From: Blattamonas nauphoetae
Lineage: Eukaryota > Preaxostyla > Oxymonadida
DNA: 61,552 nt
Direction of reading: 5' to 3'
Assembly: GCA_033064195.1 (NCBI GenBank)
Contig: JARBJD010000399.1
Coordinates: forward strand, 1 to 61,552
The translations under genes and the position numbers were made by a program. The first letter of the stretch is position 1. Every line of letters begins with the position of its first letter. Below, one piece after another: positions 1-9,975 of this stretch. The notes beneath the pieces were generated by a model. The model had not been told where the DNA came from, ran no database searches, and worked only from the letters and a program-made list of their open reading frames with translations.

Positions 1-127
1 ATAAGACATTGATCCTACATTCGACAAGTTCAAATAATTCAGAACGTTCCTTATGTGAAAGTGAAATACGATGATGCATTTCCATTTCTGTTGAACTCTT
101 GAATCGAAAGCTGCGTATGAAGAAATT

Positions 128-595
128 ATGGACAATCAATGGCAGAACAGAATCACAGATGAATGCAGAGAGAATCTCTTTGACTCACTTTACATTGATG
201 ACTTCTCAGTGAAGAATCTCCAAACGATTATCCTTCTTGATGACTGTCGTAGAATCCTTGGGGAACGTAGAGCATCCAAAAATAGAATGACAATGATGGA
301 CTTATTATTGGAAAATCGACAACCGAAATTCACATTCTTTCTGACAATGCATGAGCTCTTCAGTTTGTCAGCTGACATGAAGTCAAACATCGATTCGATG
401 TGGATTTTTGGAGGATTCAACAAAGAACGAATCAGTCGAGTCTATCCTCAGTTGAACTCACCAATTGATATTCGACAATTCTGGAATGTCAACCAAAGGA
501 AACAAAAATGTGAAGCAGTCATTCTTCGATACAACACTGATGGAGTTGCTCTGACAGAGATCAACAAAGAAGGGTTAAACCGGACTGTCCGATAA
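128..595 (+). pseudogene. Polinton A32/FtsK-type packaging ATPase, C-terminal part
   Basis: The 155-residue reading frame has a Walker-B-like stretch (IILLDDC near residue 35). About 40 residues later a segment with H..LS and NIDSMWIFGGF resembles the post-Walker-B region of A32-type genome-packaging ATPases of Polintons and large DNA viruses. In the family these motors pump DNA into the capsid. It lies at the left edge of the window and only the C-terminal part is recognisable, so treat it as a remnant. It runs head-on towards the 108-residue gene, with which it overlaps by about 20 bases. Family assignment is by motif only. Confidence 0.55.
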
Positions 596-901
596 TTCTT
601 GAATAAGGTTTCCAATTGAGTCAGTCAGCGCTCGAATTGATTCTTCAATGTCTGATAATCTTTGATCAATCGAGAGTGAATTTGGAGAAGTGGAAGCATC
701 AACATATCGTTTCCTCAGTGCAATCTCACCTCTTATTTTTGTTATTCTGTATCCATCAATTTGGATCATCCTATTCAGTTTCTGTGTTGTGTACTCATTC
801 AGTTCTTTTCTATTCTTCTCCAAGTATCTCTGAAAGTCGTGGATGTTTGTGAACTCTTTCTGTTCTGGATCAAACGGTTCTAATATTTTCAGCGATGACA
901 T
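575..901 (-). CDS. Polinton orphan protein, coiled-coil, 108 aa
   Basis: The 108-residue protein begins MSSLKILEPFDPEQKEF and is rich in charged residues and heptad-like leucine/isoleucine spacing, especially in its last 40 residues, suggesting a coiled coil. The start codon lies in the TTAAATG context shared by many genes of this element. No family is recognised. It is transcribed in the same direction as the integrase and polymerase genes, so it probably belongs to the element. Confidence 0.5.
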   Translation of the reverse strand: MSSLKILEPFDPEQKEFTNIHDFQRYLEKNRKELNEYTTQKLNRMIQIDGYRITKIRGEIALRKRYVDASTSPNSLSIDQRLSDIEESIRALTDSIGNLIQELSDSPV

Positions 902-970
902 TTAAGTGAAATAAAAATATCTGAAACATTATTGAAGTTACGCCAAATTAAAGCGAACGAAGTTCTGAGG

Positions 971-2938
971 TCAGAATAGACCGAACTCAGCAATGAATTC
1001 TGGAGTTAAGTCGTCAATAGAGTCTGCATGGAACTTGGTGTGCTGAATTGGGACATAGACAACTTTTGACAGACATGTGAGACCATTCAGTAAAGTAGCC
1101 ACAACATTACCGTGTTTGTATTCAATGAATTTCCCCACGAATTGAAACTGTCTACGCTTCTTCTGAAATTTGGCAACAGTCTTGTCCAGATCAAGGTGAA
1201 TCAACAGAATATTTCCTGGTTTGTATTTCCATAACATCTGAGATGTCTGCTGTCTTTGGATGGCCTTCAATTGCTCTTCACATGAGGAGATGTACAGTGC
1301 TTCAATCTCTCTATTGTTTTGTGCTTGCTGTGGAGTGAATTTATTCCAGTACGCTCGATGTGGAGTCATGTTATAGTATTCCACCATCTGATTCATCAGT
1401 GAATGATTTGCTATTTGTGTTGCATTGTCTTGGAATCCATCTCTGATTGTTCTGATCACTCGATCGACAATTCGATTATGATTTGTGAAAGGTGAACTTG
1501 TGAAATATGTGCTGACATTCAGATCCTTGAAAAACTCTGATGCTTCTCTACTTGTCCATGCTGCTTCACCATCACCACGAATGTTGTGAACGTGAACGCC
1601 ACGATAATTAATCAGGTCATTGATTGCAGTCTTGACTTTGCTCCATGATTTATCCAGTACAGGAATGACAACCAGGTATTTGGTGTTGATGTTAATTGCG
1701 AAGAGGTATATCTGAAGTACTGTTTTCGACGTTGGTGATTGAATGAAAACCAGATCAATTTCCCATGATCCGAACTTGGGAGAAAAGTATGGTCGATCAC
1801 AATTCTGTGGAACCTTTCTGTCTGATGTCTTCGGTGGATCACCAGGAATTGCTTTGGACATGAACTGCATTTTTGATCGAAATGGATACACAATTTTTTC
1901 TGTTGCTTTTGGAATCATTGGTTGATCAATAATCATTCTGTCACTTCCTTTTTCTCTCTGGATTTTCCTCGGATGTGCTACACTCCATCTGTGATCGAAT
2001 TCCTCATACCAATCCTGAAATGATCTTCCTCCGAATGGGATTTGTTTTGTGTGAGTCAGAATGAAGTCAAGATCTTCGTTCGCAATCTTTCTGTTTATCG
2101 AGGCTCGAACGAATGTGTCTCTGTTCATCTTATTTGCATCCAGAATGTGTGATGTAATAAAGTGTTCCATCTGCTTTTGATTTTTCATTATTGAGTTCTC
2201 AGCTTTGATCTGTTCATCTTCTGAATCGTTTCTCTGTTGATGATCAAACAATCCTTTCATTTGTGCCAACTTATTGAGCACTTGCTGTGTCGTCGGTTCA
2301 TTCTGTCTGATCTCCCTCACTGGGTGGTTGAACACGGTTGGTGTGAAGAAGGGATTTCTCTCTATTGGATCCTGCATCTGTGAAATTGGTATAATGTCAT
2401 CATCATCTTCATCATCATCATCATCATCATCATCCTCATCATCCTCTTCGAACTTCCTCTCCTTCATTGGATATTCATATTCAAACCCCATTGATTTTAA
2501 GTTTCTCTTCTGTCCAGGAATAGTTAGATATTCAGGTGATTCTAGAACTATTGGTCTCTGCACTGGTGTTGGGATTTGTCTCGGTGAGAGAATTGGTATT
2601 GGCGTCACTACCTGATTGTACTTTCGATGATATTCTCGATACTTTTTGTATGCCGTTTCACATCTCCCATCACTGACACGTTTTCCCAAGAATTCAATCA
2701 GAAATTGTGAGACTACTTTTGTTCCAACTGAGAGAGTTAACTTTGGAGAGAGACCTCCATTGAACCAATCCTCAAAATATGTCTCATCGTTTGCTACATA
2801 CTCTCCATTAGAATCATAGACATCATATACTGGTAAAGTGTTGGCTCTATTGAACTTAACATTGAATATTTTGATTTGAGAGTGTTGTGTGCAATTCAGC
2901 AATCTATCCACTAATGTATTGAACCGTTGTGTGTTCAT
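971..2938 (-). CDS. Polinton integrase (retroviral-type, rve superfamily)
   Basis: A 655-residue protein. Residues from about 390 to 560 have the rve integrase layout: WEIDLVF, then a strand-rich stretch, then IRGDGEAAW, then an N/H-rich segment followed by a helix (IVDRVIRTIRDGF) and the MVEYYNMTPHRAYW stretch typical of integrases and Polinton integrases. A basic C-terminal domain follows (FQKKRRQFQFVGKF). The N-terminal third is unusual: proline-rich with a run of acidic residues encoded by the trinucleotide repeat at about 2396-2449. In the family this enzyme inserts the linear element into host DNA. The start codon sits in a TATAAATG context after a T-rich box. Looks whole. Confidence 0.85.
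   Translation of the reverse strand: MNTQRFNTLVDRLLNCTQHSQIKIFNVKFNRANTLPVYDVYDSNGEYVANDETYFEDWFNGGLSPKLTLSVGTKVVSQFLIEFLGKRVSDGRCETAYKKYREYHRKYNQVVTPIPILSPRQIPTPVQRPIVLESPEYLTIPGQKRNLKSMGFEYEYPMKERKFEEDDEDDDDDDDDEDDDDIIPISQMQDPIERNPFFTPTVFNHPVREIRQNEPTTQQVLNKLAQMKGLFDHQQRNDSEDEQIKAENSIMKNQKQMEHFITSHILDANKMNRDTFVRASINRKIANEDLDFILTHTKQIPFGGRSFQDWYEEFDHRWSVAHPRKIQREKGSDRMIIDQPMIPKATEKIVYPFRSKMQFMSKAIPGDPPKTSDRKVPQNCDRPYFSPKFGSWEIDLVFIQSPTSKTVLQIYLFAININTKYLVVIPVLDKSWSKVKTAINDLINYRGVHVHNIRGDGEAAWTSREASEFFKDLNVSTYFTSSPFTNHNRIVDRVIRTIRDGFQDNATQIANHSLMNQMVEYYNMTPHRAYWNKFTPQQAQNNREIEALYISSCEEQLKAIQRQQTSQMLWKYKPGNILLIHLDLDKTVAKFQKKRRQFQFVGKFIEYKHGNVVATLLNGLTCLSKVVYVPIQHTKFHADSIDDLTPEFIAEFGLF
2396..2449. 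repeat. ATC/GAT trinucleotide repeat inside the integrase gene
   Basis: An imperfect CAT/ATC run on the plus strand encodes a tract of about 20 Asp/Glu residues in the integrase. It is a plausible replication-slippage site and may differ in length between copies. Confidence 0.8.
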
Positions 2939-2961
2939 TTATACAAAAATAAAGTTTGTGT

Positions 2962-5900
2962 TTATTCAATTATATAATCAGTAGCTTTCAGTCCATGAAT
3001 GAATGGAGGACACGATTCATTTTCAAGTACGATTGCCTTCAGATGAATTCCACGGAGACTAAGTTTCTGTTGTTGTATTTTTGCTATCTCAAATCCATTT
3101 GTGTTCTCTTCGCTCACGATTCTTCTCGTCTGGAACGCATCATTCTGATGCTTGAACCGTTTTACGGTGAAGTTCAGTGTTGTAGTCACAGTTTTCTCTC
3201 CATTTAAGCATTTCACATAATCGTCACTCGTGATGTTTGTTTTCTTCAGTGACACTCCTTTGATTTTGCATTTCTCATCGAGAGAGTAGCACTTGGGTGC
3301 AAGACAGATCATCTGTTCACCCTCCTTTTCAATTGCTAATCCCAACAGTTTCTTCTCATCATCAACTCCCTTTTCAGGATTGGGAAACCATTCATACTTG
3401 TGTGCATCATAGAATTCTTTGTCAGCAATCACATGTTCAAATTGTTGATGAATTCCAGCATTTGGATCTCCACGAATTGCCCAGTAAGCAGAGTCTGTGT
3501 CTCCCTCACAGAAGTGAATCTTTTTCATATCTAGACACTTGTACATGAAGTTGTAGATGAAATTCAGATACCAGAACTTGGCATTGTCGAGTGTGAATAC
3601 TACTTCTTGCAGACATGTTTTGCATGATGCTTTCTCTCTGTCTTCAATCACGATGTAGTTGTCCTCATTGATCTCTCTTGTCGCTACAAATCCCTTCATC
3701 ATTTGTTTCAAATATGTTCTCTTCTCATTGCAGATTGTGATTGAGTTGTACTTCTCAGTGTTCATTCCATCATATCCGTAACTCCCATTCAAGTTGGTCT
3801 TACAGAATTGTTCCTTTCCTTTGTTTCCAACCTTCATTGCTTCTATTCTGTCATTCATAAATGAAGTCACAAATGGTTCAAATCCTGCATGTCTCGAGAA
3901 CACCATCACACTCTTGATGTCGTCGACGATGAAGTGACAGTAGTCGATGAGGAACCATAGATAGTATGTCGAAAAGAACATATACTGATCGTGTGTGCTC
4001 AAGAGTTGGGTCAATTTTCTTTGTTTGTCATCAGTCTTCAATCCATGTTTCTTCATCAACGAATATGTCTTCTCTCCAATGTTTTCTTCTGTCGTATTGA
4101 CCACAATGTTTCTGAAGATTGGTGGAAAATTAATGAACTCATTGATGTACTTCTCGTCTATGTGTCCTTTCAGTTCTGCAACGAAGAGTGTCTTCTGATT
4201 CTTGTCTTCAATGATCTTTCGACAATCCTTATCTCCTGTTGCAGTGTACAAACATCTTTCTGGCATGTACATTCTGTGGTTGGTGTATGGATTGTTCTTG
4301 TTCTTGATTGATGAGAAAGCACTTGGATAAAGTGAATTAAAGACAACACCACAGACATGAGTCATAGTATGTTCAGTATCGGTTGATTTGACAACACCAT
4401 CTTCATATGTGAAGTGATTGATTGGAGTCACGTCTTTGATGTTCTGTCGATGTTGAACATTCGATAATCCACCAGTCACAGCTGCTCTAAGTTTATGATA
4501 TGTTTGCTCGTGTGTCAGAGTCATCGGTAGTGATTTCCAGATGCAATACTTCTTCAGTTGAATTCTCAATCTTGTGAGATGTTCGTCCTTGTCTGACTTG
4601 TAGGTGTTGCAGTAATCACAGCAGATCTTCACGTTCTCTTTGGAATGTCCTTTTGCATTGTCGATTCGGTCTAACGTTGGTCGCACTGCTTGTGAGAAGT
4701 GACTTTTGCAGATGTAGCACACTCTCTTGCACTGTTGAACGAACCACTCATAGTCTGCTTCAGTGACATTTTTATCAGTACTGCGATGAGCTTTCTGGTC
4801 TTGATAGATGTACGATGCAACTTTGTACTTCCAGTATTGCTTGGTGATTTTTATTTCTCCAGATTGATCCACTCCATTGAAATCATCATCAATATCAAAG
4901 TCTTTGTAGGCACACGCATATTTGATTGCGGAAGCATTGGCTGACAGTGAGAGATTATGCAACATGTCCACTTTGTATTGGAAGTTCAGATCAATGAGAT
5001 TGTCAAGTGGTGCAATCATGCATTCGACGTCTCTGATGTTGTAGAATTTGAGGTATTCCCAACGGTTCTTGAATCCTTGTTTGTTCCAATCATCAAGATA
5101 TAATTGGTATTCAGTATCGGACAATTCACTGTTGTTCAGACTGGAATAGAATTCATATTTGGAGAATGGTTCTTGTTTGCTCAGCACTGTGTGGTAGTCT
5201 GATGAATCAAATGATTCGTAAGCAAAGAATGATTTCTGAAGAATGGTGTTTCCTCCGAAGGCTTTGACTGCATTATCCAAAGTCATTGGTCCTGTGTATG
5301 ACATCATGTCAATGAACCGAAGTACCTGTTGTGTCTTCTCATGTCTGATCAATACCTGCTTGTACTTCGTTGTGGATCCAAGAAAGCTCACCACTTTCCA
5401 ATCCTTGTCAACGAGATCACGAAAGATGAGATTGATGTCAAATCTGGAGCTGTTGAATCCAATCACACTGACTTCATTCTGAGAGGGTATTTCCGGGTCT
5501 TCGTAGTAGTTGTCCTCTCGAACTGTCTCAGCATATTTGAAGAGTTCTCTGATCCATTGTTTCACAAAATCCTTTCCATCTCGAAGATCAAAGTAGATCG
5601 ATTTCACACCTGATTTTGTCTTAATTGCTGATGCAACAGACAGTGGTTTCAAATGTGAGATCAACTGTGTGTTGTCATCAGAGAATAGATTGTCAAGAAT
5701 GAGATCTTCCATCGTTTCGAAATCGTATGTGATGTAGTATTGTGTTGGTTTGAATTCGTCTTGTCTTTTATGAGCCATCAGAAATTCAAATGTTCTATTG
5801 TTGAGAATATGTGGAACGTATGGTCTTGGTGTCTTGTCAAGTGAGATCTTCTTCACGTGTTTTCCATCAAGCTCTTTGCACTCTCTGAGATGCTTCTCGT

Positions 5901-7354
5901 AATATCTCTTGAAGTTTGTATCCTTCACTTGGAATCCTCTCGATTGACAGAATGGACAGAGTTTGTATCCAGTTAATTTCTCAGGATCAACAATGAACAT
6001 CACATGGACGAGAGTTGCAGTGAGAGGAATCATCAGGATGGGGAGAACTCTTGCATCATCATTTTCGTTGACATACGATTGACTGAGGAAGTATTTCTTC
6101 TTGTCCTCATCATATTCATAAATGTGAACTGTGATGTTGAACATCATCATCGCTTTCTCAATGTCACAAGCAATATCAAATCCAGGATATTTTCGTAGAT
6201 GTGGTGTCAATTGATGTGATCTGAGATGTGTGAGATTCATCCATTTTGCGCAACAGTTTGTATGCTTCACTGTTCCTCATATTGATTGATATCTTCTTCC
6301 TGGGAACTTCAGGAAGAGTGAGGAATGATAGTGCTTGAAAGAAGCAGATGTTGTACTCAGAATCAATGTACCGAACATTCCTCGTTTTGATGTGTTCAGT
6401 GAGAATTGCATTTGCTTTTCCTGCAACTGGAAATCTGTAAACAGCAACAAGAATAGAGTGGAATGCAATGTACATTGTCTTTGTATCCATTAGTGTTCTC
6501 TCCTGGGATTCTTTGATGAGATTGATTGCATATTTGGAATACTCATTGATGTCTCCAGCACTTCTTATCACTGTTGGAAAGCTCTTTGATGTGTTCTCCA
6601 ATTCTGGTCTGAAGTCTTTGTATGTTGTCTCATCTTTGTCTTTTCTCTCGATGATTTTCCCAAAGTCAAGACTAATCTTGAATGGATGATCCTTCTCTTT
6701 ATCGAACACTGCTTTGATGAAGGTTGTGATTTCCTCAACATTTTTTAGATGATTGTGGAAGTACAATTGATATGGTTTTCCATTGTCTTCAACCTTCTCA
6801 ACCTCATTCTTTTTGAACTTCCTTCGTGCATCCATGAGACAAGAAGTGCATGCTGCTTTGTCTCGTGGTTCAGCGAGTAAGATACATTCATCAAATCCAT
6901 CGAATGTCTGCACTTCTCTTTTTTCCATTTGTTCATTTTTCTTTTGAATGATCAACAGATTCTTCATCCAATGATCCATCAGTTTCTCTTCAATTGATTT
7001 CAGTTTCCATGTCATTCTGAACACTTGCTTTTTCAGTTCATCTTTGTTCACTCTTGGATTTGCTTTCATGTTCTCAACAATCATTCGGTGAGCAAGTCGA
7101 TCTTCTGACGCCATCTGTTGTCGAAGTTTAACTTGTTCAATAAAATCTGGAATGAGATTGAGATCGAGATTCTTTGTTGGATGTGGAAACTCGAGATCTG
7201 TGTGTTGAAGCATATTCAGAAGAAATGAACGATGATGTTGATAATTTGTGCTGTCTGGAATATACGTTCGACCATCACTAAATTGAAATTGTGCATTCGG
7301 AAAGAGATCTCGAATTTCTTGAATTCTTTCCTTGACTGGTTTTAGCAGTGCCAT
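2962..7354 (-). CDS. polB: Polinton protein-primed DNA polymerase B region (nearly whole, about one break)
   Basis: The region encodes a family B polymerase of the protein-primed kind used by Polintons and adenoviruses. From 5' to 3' on the minus strand: an N-terminal part with a basic, helical stretch and a SEYNICFFQAL motif resembling the OTU-like CFFR motif of some Polinton polymerases (around 6330); ExoI YDFETMED (about 5725); ExoII GFNSSRFDINL (about 5465); ExoIII YNIRDVECM (about 5020); an embedded HNH-like zinc domain (about 4740-4570); motif A NSLYPSAF (about 4340); motif B KTNLNGSYGYDG (about 3800); motif C GDTDSAYW (about 3500). The domain content looks complete, but the region is not one continuous frame, hence about one break. 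It lies head-to-tail with the integrase. Confidence 0.9.
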
Positions 7355-7385
7355 TTACTACAAATTAAAAAATCCGAAAATAAAA
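7352..7385 (-). promoter_or_regulatory. Element-type T-rich box + TAAATG (polB region)
   Basis: Read on the minus strand, two short T-rich runs (TTTTTTATTTTCGG, then TTTTTTAATTTGTAG) run directly into TAAATG at the start codon. The same layout recurs in front of most genes of both virus-like elements. Confidence 0.6.
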
Positions 7386-7397
7386 AAAGTTGAGCGT

Positions 7398-7787
7398 TTA
7401 TTTCTGTTTTCTCTGATGGGGCTTTTTCGGTGCCTTTAACCAGGAATCAAGTCTAATTCTGAACACTTCACTTCCACCAATCTCTCGATATGTGAATGGA
7501 ACCAGAACTTTGGTGTACTCACCAACGAGTTCACAATTGTATTTCTTCAGTTCATTTTCGACGAATGATTGAGTATAGTGTCGACGTTTCGCGAAGTGAG
7601 GTCTGTATCCTTGATTCCACAACTTTGGTTTTATTCTCCATTCAACTCCCTCATGAACATACATCGCCGGCACATTATTTCTGACATACTCAGAGACTAG
7701 CGAACAGTTCTCTTCCCTCATTGATTCAATTAATGCTTGTTCTGAACATACTCGACGTCTTTCGCTGTACATCGCAGTTGGATTCAT
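7398..7787 (-). CDS. Polinton orphan protein with about 50-residue repeats, 129 aa
   Basis: A 129-residue basic protein made of two related units, each with a core of the form 'ES..xENC.LV.EY....VP..Y' followed by a W-containing strand. The same unit occurs in the 200-residue protein at 45386-45988 and in the fragment at 47696 in element B, so it is an element-borne family. Conserved Cys, Tyr and Trp positions suggest a small alpha/beta fold, perhaps nucleic-acid binding given the basic ends, but no function is recognised. It lies between polB and the 163-residue gene, all in one direction, each preceded by the same AT-rich box. Confidence 0.7.
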   Translation of the reverse strand: MNPTAMYSERRRVCSEQALIESMREENCSLVSEYVRNNVPAMYVHEGVEWRIKPKLWNQGYRPHFAKRRHYTQSFVENELKKYNCELVGEYTKVLVPFTYREIGGSEVFRIRLDSWLKAPKKPHQRKQK

Positions 7788-7822
7788 TTAATACAAATTA
7801 AAAAATTCAAAAATAAAAAATA
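7785..7822 (-). promoter_or_regulatory. Element-type T-rich box + TAAATG (129-aa gene)
   Basis: On the minus strand TTTTTTATTTTTG is followed by TTTTTTAATTTGTAT and TAAATG at the start codon. It is almost the same as the sequence before 47696 in element B, even though the genes are far apart. Confidence 0.6.
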
Positions 7823-7832
7823 ACAACGAGTT

Positions 7833-8324
7833 TTATTTCTGTTGATCATTCTGGAGCATCCAATTTGGTACTTTTCTTTTCACGTACTTCATCCAGATTT
7901 TGGCACAGATTGGTCGATAATATTCGAACGATTCTGGTTTCATCTTCGAGAAACTTTGAGGTTGTGATCTCAACATGTTCATCACCATTTGACTGATCTG
8001 CTCTTTCGATAGTCTGACGCATAACTCCTCCGATGCACAGGAAAGTTTTCTGACGTTTGCTATTTGACAGATCAGTTGAGGTTGGTTTCGTCGCCATTTT
8101 TTCGTGTCATAGTTCATCCAAGTTGGATTATCGATGTCAACATATTTTTGGAATAATTGTTTTAAAGTTTTGAAATTGACAATCAGTTCTGGTTTCCACA
8201 ATCCTAATTTCATGAGAAATAAATGATTCTGACAAAGGAAATTCATGATGTCACTGTCCTTTCGATTGGGATTAGTGTATTCTAAAATTTGTTCAAGTTC
8301 TTCGATGAGTTCTAGCTGTGCCAT
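7833..8324 (-). CDS. Polinton orphan protein, 163 aa
   Basis: A 163-residue, Leu/Met/Trp/Gln-rich, probably all-helical protein that I do not recognise. It is the outermost gene of element A on this side. The start codon is in the ACTAAATG context after a T-rich box like that of its neighbours. Position next to the terminus and shared promoter argue that it is a real element gene; no motif allows a functional call. Confidence 0.65.
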   Translation of the reverse strand: MAQLELIEELEQILEYTNPNRKDSDIMNFLCQNHLFLMKLGLWKPELIVNFKTLKQLFQKYVDIDNPTWMNYDTKKWRRNQPQLICQIANVRKLSCASEELCVRLSKEQISQMVMNMLRSQPQSFSKMKPESFEYYRPICAKIWMKYVKRKVPNWMLQNDQQK

Positions 8325-8358
8325 TTAGTACAAAATAAAAAATTCGAAAAATAAAAAA
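8322..8358 (-). promoter_or_regulatory. Element-type T-rich box + TAAATG (163-aa gene)
   Basis: On the minus strand TTTTTTATTTTTCG is followed by TTTTTTATTTTGTAC and TAAATG at the start codon, matching the neighbouring gene starts. Confidence 0.6.
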
Positions 8359-8738
8359 TCTCCTTTGTTTTTTCAAAAGTGAAAATACTCGATAACTACC
8401 GATCCGATTTCAATAATTCTTGCACCAATCGAAAGAGCGTGTCGGATATGACCTTAGATGAGAGTTTGACCAAGATCTGAGAACATCGATTTTTCTTCAT
8501 TTTTCAAGTGCACCATATGCACCAAAAATGATATATAGCAAAAATCAATATTGTTCAAAAATTTTTGTAAAATTGTTTTTATATCATGTTTGACATCCAT
8601 TCTGTGAAATTTGAAGTTGATTTGACGAACAACTACTGTTTTCAAAACTTGATTTTGAAGTGTCCCGTAACTTTTTAAAAATCGACCTTAAAACCCCTCT
8701 ACACAGATATATAGCCAGGGTAAATCCTCGGAAAATTA
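8325..8738. other. Non-coding subterminal region of element A
   Basis: AT-rich DNA of about 410 bases beyond the last gene of element A. Beyond the promoter box at its start I see no convincing gene or repeat. Confidence 0.5.
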
Positions 8739-8739
8739 G

Positions 8740-8811
8740 GGACGAGTAGTCGAGTGGTAAGTGCACGTACCACTAGGCTAGGAGTCCCAGGTTCGAACCC
8801 CGGAGGAAGCA
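8740..8811 (+). other. tRNA-like sequence with pol III box A and box B
   Basis: Box A TAGTCGAGTGG (8747-8757) matches TRGYNNARNNG, and box B GGTTCGAACCC (8790-8800) matches GGTTCRANNCC, at near-tRNA spacing; an AGGAAGC-A tail follows like an acceptor 3' strand. The 5' side (GGACGAG) does not pair with that tail and no normal anticodon arm forms, so this is not a working tRNA. It could be a SINE head, a decayed tRNA or a pol III promoter carried by the element. Confidence 0.45.
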
Positions 8812-8859
8812 ATAATTTGTCCGACGTCGGAATGCAAAAAATGAGATAAATGTCAGAAA

Positions 8860-8905
8860 CAGGGATCGCAACCCTGGGCCTTAGGGACTTGCCAACACAC
8901 CAGGC
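8860..8905 (-). other. Second tRNA-like structure, opposite strand
   Basis: On the minus strand a GCC/GGC D-like arm (8891-8905) is followed by a T-like arm with a perfect 5-bp stem CAGGG/CCCTG closing a seven-base loop (8860-8876). There are too few bases between them for an anticodon arm. It faces the plus-strand tRNA-like sequence about 50 bases away. Confidence 0.35.
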
Positions 8906-8928
8906 AATAAAAACCACCAGCTTCCTCC

Positions 8929-9254
8929 CTCCCTAAGGTTTTGCACTTTTTTTGCCTATATGCAAAATCGAGTCCTCTATCGATTGCGAGTGGTTTCGAG
9001 TCTGGATCTCTGCTCGTTGTCGAGATACGAGTGTTTTCTCAAAAGAGGTTCACTTTTTTTCGAACTTTTTTGAATGAAGAATAACTCAGATCTCGACGAA
9101 TACTCAACCAATTGTCATCTGGTTTCATTTGATCGATGCATCACATTGTTCTCGAGATTTTAGTTTTTATTTCAAGAATTTTCTCAATTGGGTTCCCAAA
9201 TAAGCGCCAAATTAGTCATATTGAAAAAATCAAAAGTCGAAAAAGTGACAAAAT
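8929..9254. other. Non-coding subterminal region of element A
   Basis: AT-rich DNA between the tRNA-like pair and the terminal repeat. Several T-runs and TCGA-containing words, but no gene, RNA or clear repeat is seen. Confidence 0.4.
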
Positions 9255-9470
9255 TTTCGAAATAAAGCAAAAATTTACTTCAAAATGGACGTTTTACAAG
9301 AGGTTAAAATATTGGACATATTTTTAGAATTTAGGCCAAATATTGATGTCATCAAAATGTCATAAATTCCTTTTAATACAAGATTCAAAAATGGTCAATC
9401 GGAATTGACTTTCAACTTTGGATTTCAACGATTATTTCAATCGGGTTCTCTATTCGTTCTCTATACTACT
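9255..9470 (-). repeat. Terminal repeat of element A (right end)
   Basis: The reverse complement, read inward from 9470, begins AGTAGTATAGAGAACGAA and includes CATTTTTGAATCT, TCAATATTTGGCC and CCTCTTGTAAAA. The same words occur in the same order at the left end of element B (45093 onward). This defines the outer edge of both elements. The opposite terminus of each copy is outside the window, so inversion within one copy and target-site duplications cannot be checked. Confidence 0.6.
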
Positions 9471-9590
9471 AATCAATAGAAATGAATCAATCGAGATGAA
9501 AGACGAAAAAAGTTTTCTCTGGTTCGATCCTGAAAAAACCTTCGATGATCCATCCATGTTCAAAAAAAGGAGTCAAAACAATTAGTAAAA
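9471..9590. other. Host spacer between element A and the inverted-repeat unit
   Basis: About 120 bases of AT-rich sequence between the inferred element terminus and the inverted repeat. No gene is visible. Confidence 0.4.
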
Positions 9591-9790
9591 AGCTGGGTAA
9601 CTGGCAACTTAATCGACAAGGCCAAATCTTAATAAAATGTCGTTTATTGCATTTCACTAATTAGTTTATTGACACTTCGACATTTTGTAGAGCGCGCAAG
9701 GGCCTCTATCGATGAGGATCTCTCAACATTTAGAGAAAGGGTTGATCGAGAACGAAACAAAGAAGAAATGCAATCAAGGGTTGGGTTGTG
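9591..9790 (+). repeat. Left arm of a long imperfect inverted repeat
   Basis: This arm (AAGCTGGGTAACTGGCAAC, then TTTATTGCATTTCACTAATT, then TAGAGCGCG and AAGGGTTGATC) matches the reverse complement of 13440-13597 in the same order. The pair encloses about 4 kb, including both pogo-like elements, and probably marks the ends of an older DNA transposon into which they inserted. Confidence 0.55.
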
Positions 9791-9904
9791 GTTGAGTTTC
9801 TGTTTCAAGAGTGATAATCTCGAAAAAAACGTCTAATATTGAGTTTTCGTGGAAGATCGAGGAAGATCATCACAAAATGTGAAAAAAAGAGAAAAAAGAT
9901 GGCT

Positions 9905-9972
9905 GTGCCAGGAACTGAACCCCGGACCTTCTGCTTGGAAGTACGCGGTACAACTCCTACACTATTCTGGTT
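9905..9972 (-). other. Third tRNA-like sequence
   Basis: On the minus strand, TAGTGTAGGAG resembles box A and GGTTCAGTTCC resembles box B, with a short arm between them that could form an anticodon-like loop. Several stem pairs are mismatched, so it is at best a decayed tRNA or SINE piece. It lies just outside the left end of the non-autonomous pogo-like element. Confidence 0.3.
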
Positions 9973-9975
9973 CTA

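Larger units (their letters stand above)
1..9470. mobile_element. Polinton/Maverick-type virus-like element A (right part)
   Basis: A block of genes typical of Polintons: packaging-ATPase remnant, rve integrase, protein-primed DNA polymerase B, and small orphan genes. It is followed by about 1.1 kb of non-coding DNA that ends in a sequence resembling the left terminus of element B (45093). The left end lies outside the window. Most genes are open over long stretches, so the copy looks young; it appears nearly whole in the visible part with perhaps two breaks (ATPase and polymerase regions). Family assignment rests on the integrase plus polB pairing, which defines Polintons. The 9470 boundary is inferred from the shared terminus. 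Confidence 0.85.

Noticed and set aside
2274-2615. Open plus-strand frame with a long poly-Ser run
   Set aside because: It is the antisense reading of the Asp/Glu repeat in the integrase gene.
8740-8811. Functional tRNA gene
   Set aside because: The 5' seven bases do not pair with the 3' acceptor strand and no normal anticodon arm forms; only the pol III boxes fit.
8819-8832. Palindrome CCGACGTCGG as an operator
   Set aside because: Too short, no gene nearby depends on it and no second copy was found.
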